From Thermoplasmata archaeon (GTDB lineage: Archaea; Thermoplasmatota; Thermoplasmata; Lutacidiplasmatales; UBA184), in the NCBI GenBank assembly GCA_021828085.1, contig JAKATE010000007.1:1-26424 (forward strand): a DNA stretch of 26,424 nucleotides, given 5' to 3'. Position 1 is the stretch's first letter. Each line of letters begins with the position of its first letter. The position numbers and the translations under genes are program-made. Of the stretch, positions 24,442 to 26,424 are shown piece after piece. The notes beneath the pieces were generated by a model, which saw nothing but the letters and a program-made list of their open reading frames with translations, was not told the DNA's origin and searched no databases.

Positions 24442-24540
24442 GCGACCGGCCGCAACGGGCCTGAGCCCCCAGCCCGTCGAGCTTCCCCTTTCCGGAACCT
24501 CAGGTGAACTGCCGCGTCGGGGACCGAGCCGCCCCGACGA

Positions 24541-24548
24541 TTTAATTA
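24541..24548 (+). promoter_or_regulatory. TATA box of tRNA-Met
   Basis: TTTAATTA stands out in a GC-rich stretch and is centred 45 nt before the tRNA. Initiation about 26 nt downstream would give a precursor leader of roughly 19 nt. Confidence 0.6.
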
Positions 24549-24589
24549 GTAAGGCCCGGGGTGTCGGGGCCCGGTCGGTCCGGTCGTGC

Positions 24590-24694
24590 GTCGGGGTGGC
24601 TCAGCCTGGTAGAGCACGGGACTCATAGGGGTCGGAGCCTCGGCTCCGACCCGGAGAGATCCTGGGGCCGGGGGTTCAAATCCCCCCCCCGACA
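24590..24694 (+). tRNA. tRNA-Met(CAT), elongator, with a 31-nt intron
   Basis: Acceptor GTCGGGG pairs with CCCCGAC (7 bp). The D-arm is GCTC/GAGC, the anticodon stem CGGGA/TCCTG, and the T-arm GGGGG, TTCAAAT, CCCCC. Removing 24628-24658 restores a normal 7-base anticodon loop CTCATAA with anticodon CAT at 24624-24626. The anticodon stem lacks the three G-C pairs of initiators (it ends GGA/TCC), so this is elongator Met. tRNA-Ile2(CAT), which has the same unmodified anticodon, is less likely but not excluded. CCA is not encoded. Confidence 0.93.
24628..24658 (+). other. tRNA intron at the canonical position 37/38
   Basis: The 31-nt insert folds on itself: GGTCGGAGCC pairs with GGCTCCGACC around a 2-nt turn. 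The exon-intron junctions can form the bulge-helix-bulge shape cut by the archaeal splicing endonuclease. Elongator tRNA-Met introns at this site are known in many archaea. Confidence 0.85.
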
Positions 24695-25299
24695 TTTCGC
24701 GACATAGTCTAGCTGCCACTAAATGAGTTACTTGATCAATAAGCACCGGTCGCAGGACGAGTATCTCGGTGCACTCTGAAGTGCTGGCGGAGCTCCAAGA
24801 ATGAGAAGTGGGGGGCCAGGAACGAGTTCCATTTCGAGTTGCTGGACGGCGACCATCCCCCCGGATGGCCCGCTGGGGTTTGGGCGCTTCAGGAGAGGGG
24901 TCGGTGGCCCCCTGTGGGCGACCCCGACAGGCCTCCCGAGAAGCGTCGTACGCGAGGAGAGCCACCGGAGCCCGCTCGCTGCTCTCTCAGGAAAGGACCC
25001 GGGGAGGAGTCCGCCAAACTTCCACCGCATGCCCGCGCGAGATCCTCGACGAGATTCGGGGTCTCCTCTTCCCACCTTTCTCCCCGGGCCCAGGGTACTC
25101 AGCCAAGGCGCTCTCGGACCACCCCGGACTCTGGCGGCGGAGGCTCATCCTCTTTCGTCCCGTTAGGATTTACTCTCCTCCCCTTGTGAGCAAGGCTCCA
25201 TGGCGTTTCCACCACCCGTCGCAGAGGCCCCGAGCGGGTTGTTCCGTCTCTTCGGCAAGGGATGGCCCGCCCCTGGGGGTTAGGGCCGATGTCCGGGGT
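24695..25299. other. Intergenic region without a convincing gene
   Basis: No frame here matches a family I recognise. The first 60 bases after tRNA-Met are clearly more A/T-rich than their surroundings. A short frame starts at ATG 24723 (MSYLINKHRSQDEYLGAL) and stops at 24779. Shifting frame there gives protein-like sequence such as KNEKWGARNEFHFELLDG, so this may be a decayed gene. The rest, to the TPR gene, shows only long random GC-rich frames. Confidence 0.4.
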
Positions 25300-26424
25300 T
25301 CACGACCCCGTCCGAACCTCGGAGCGTGCGGTGCCCTCGCTCCGATGCTCGTTGCGGAGCCGCTTCGCCTCACCCTCGGCCGCGTCGGCCTTCTCGGTAT
25401 GACCGCCCTCCCGATACCCCTGCACCAGCAGATCGAGGCTACGGGTGAGCCCGGCCCAGTGGTCCGCCTTCCGGAACTGCGCGGCCGCCTCCTCCCAGCG
25501 GGCGACGGCCTCCGAGCTCCGACCCTCCCACGCGGCCAGCATCCCTTGGAGGTGAAGGTTGATGCCCAGTCCCGCCGGGTTGCCCAACGCCTCAGCCAGC
25601 CGATGCGCCTCCGCCGCCAACTGCTCGATCTCCTTCGTCCGCTCGGCCTCGCGGGGCTGCTCGAGCAGCGTCTCCACGAGCCCGGCTCGAAGCCTCAGAC
25701 GATGCCACCCGTCGTTCGCCCGCATTTCTTCCAGCGATACCGGCCAATCTTCGCTCGCTCGGCGCAGCAATCTCTCGGCCTGGTCGATCTCGTGACGCCG
25801 CCGGTGCACTTCCGAGAGAGCGGGAGCCGCCCGGCGCCGGAGGGTCGCTCTTTCGGAGTTTATCAGCTTCGAGAGGAGTCGGAACGTCTCGTCCAGGCTT
25901 CCTCGAGCCAAGGCGATCTCTCCCGCCAACCAATCGACAGTTTCGTCGTAGTCTTCCTCCCCAATACCTCGTAGCTCTCTCGACTTCTGGAGGGATTCCT
26001 CGGACTCCCGGATCCAACCCCTCCAGAGTTGGACCCTCCCCTTCCGTTCCCAAAGCTCGGCTTCCATCGTTCGATCCCGAATCCTTTGGGAGGTCTCGAT
26101 CCCACGTTCCGCCCATCCCAACGCCTTCCCCGGGTCCCCCAAGATCTCCAAGCTCATGGCGGTCAGGTTATGGGCGAAGATTGCGACCGCCTGCCAATTC
26201 TCCTTCCCGGGTCGGCTGATGAGCGGCATAAACTCTTCTAGGAATGGGACCACCTTCTCCTTCTCCAGGACCGAATAGGTGAACCAGAGATCCGCTCGAA
26301 CAGACAGCTCGGCCTCGGGGTCCCCGATCGACCGAGCCACCTCGATGCCCTTCTCCAGCATAGCTCGAGCTTCCAGAAGGGAGCTCACCTCAGAGAGATA
26401 GATACCCCAAACGTCGAGATCGGA
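25300..26424 (-). CDS. TPR-rich protein, N-terminus beyond window
   Basis: The frame is open from the right edge to a stop at 25300, giving at least 374 residues. It is entirely helical, with repeated TPR-like pairs: LGDPGKALGWAERGIE, GWIRESEESLQKSREL, GNPAGLGINLHLQGMLAAWEGRSSEAVARWEEA. Family resemblance is to the C-terminal TPR arrays of large signalling ATPases and cyclase-linked regulators, but no catalytic part is visible here. A GTG at 26388 could be read as a start, but the twelve in-frame codons before it also look like TPR sequence (LDVWGIYLSE), so the protein very likely begins outside the window. The last 25 residues are charged and unstructured. Confidence 0.8.
   Translation of the reverse strand, partial: SDLDVWGIYLSEVSSLLEARAMLEKGIEVARSIGDPEAELSVRADLWFTYSVLEKEKVVPFLEEFMPLISRPGKENWQAVAIFAHNLTAMSLEILGDPGKALGWAERGIETSQRIRDRTMEAELWERKGRVQLWRGWIRESEESLQKSRELRGIGEEDYDETVDWLAGEIALARGSLDETFRLLSKLINSERATLRRRAAPALSEVHRRRHEIDQAERLLRRASEDWPVSLEEMRANDGWHRLRLRAGLVETLLEQPREAERTKEIEQLAAEAHRLAEALGNPAGLGINLHLQGMLAAWEGRSSEAVARWEEAAAQFRKADHWAGLTRSLDLLVQGYREGGHTEKADAAEGEAKRLRNEHRSEGTARSEVRTGS

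Noticed and set aside
24808..25974. A 388-codon plus-strand frame across the gap and the TPR gene
   Set aside because: Its right half is antisense to clear TPR repeats and its left half has no family character.
1..26424. CRISPR array or other short direct-repeat array
   Set aside because: No regularly spaced direct repeats were seen by eye; the repeats found are protein-coding (propeller and Ig units) or inverted.

Overview
This 26.4 kb window is GC-rich (by eye well above 60%) and looks archaeal. Direct signs are a ribosomal protein eS1/S3Ae gene (a family found only in archaea and eukaryotes), a tRNA-Met(CAT) with a 31-nt intron just after anticodon position 37, TATA-like boxes about 26-30 nt upstream of several start codons with no Shine-Dalgarno (leaderless promoters), and an archaeal-style type IV pilus/secretion operon. 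An S53 acid protease and a YVTN-propeller surface protein would suit a GC-rich Thermoplasmatota-like lineage, but that placement is inference.

Layout. 1-3179 (minus): the N-terminal 1059 residues of a secreted S53 (sedolisin) peptidase that runs off the left edge. 3250-3760: no credible gene, but many GC-rich inverted repeats. 3761-5354 (minus): two broken genes joined end to end, a DUF234-type nuclease-like remnant with an internal TAG and a short-chain dehydrogenase with a stop, a frameshift and altered active-site residues. 5505-6132 (minus): tRNA-Gly(CCC) and a tandem ACT-domain protein. 6273-12683 (plus): a tight five-gene operon of a pilin-like protein, secretion ATPase 1, two consecutive single-domain TadC/GspF-like membrane proteins and secretion ATPase 2. 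12710-14448: an intact IS701-family element with 16-bp inverted repeats and a CTAG target duplication, inserted 26 nt after ATPase 2.

14501-15997 (plus): a small unknown protein and a 3-hydroxyisobutyrate-dehydrogenase-family enzyme. 15932-17582 (minus): arginine deiminase preceded by a 2[4Fe-4S] ferredoxin gene. 17718-21126 (minus): a MoxR/Mg-chelatase-like AAA ATPase overlapping a VWA protein, probably a two-part chaperone or remodelling machine. 21332-23512 (minus): a membrane-anchored surface protein with a YVTN beta-propeller and three Ig-like repeats. 23677-24441 (plus): eS1. 24590-24694 (plus): the intron-containing tRNA-Met. 24695-25299: no convincing gene. 25300-26424 (minus): the C-terminal part of a TPR-rich protein that enters from the right edge.

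The most distinctive system is the pilus/secretion operon: it pairs two different full-length motor ATPases with a platform made as two polypeptides, and so may work as a two-motor machine. The window also shows active decay (two pseudogenes) and recent transposition. Several genes encode exported or membrane-anchored proteins, so much of the window concerns the cell surface.
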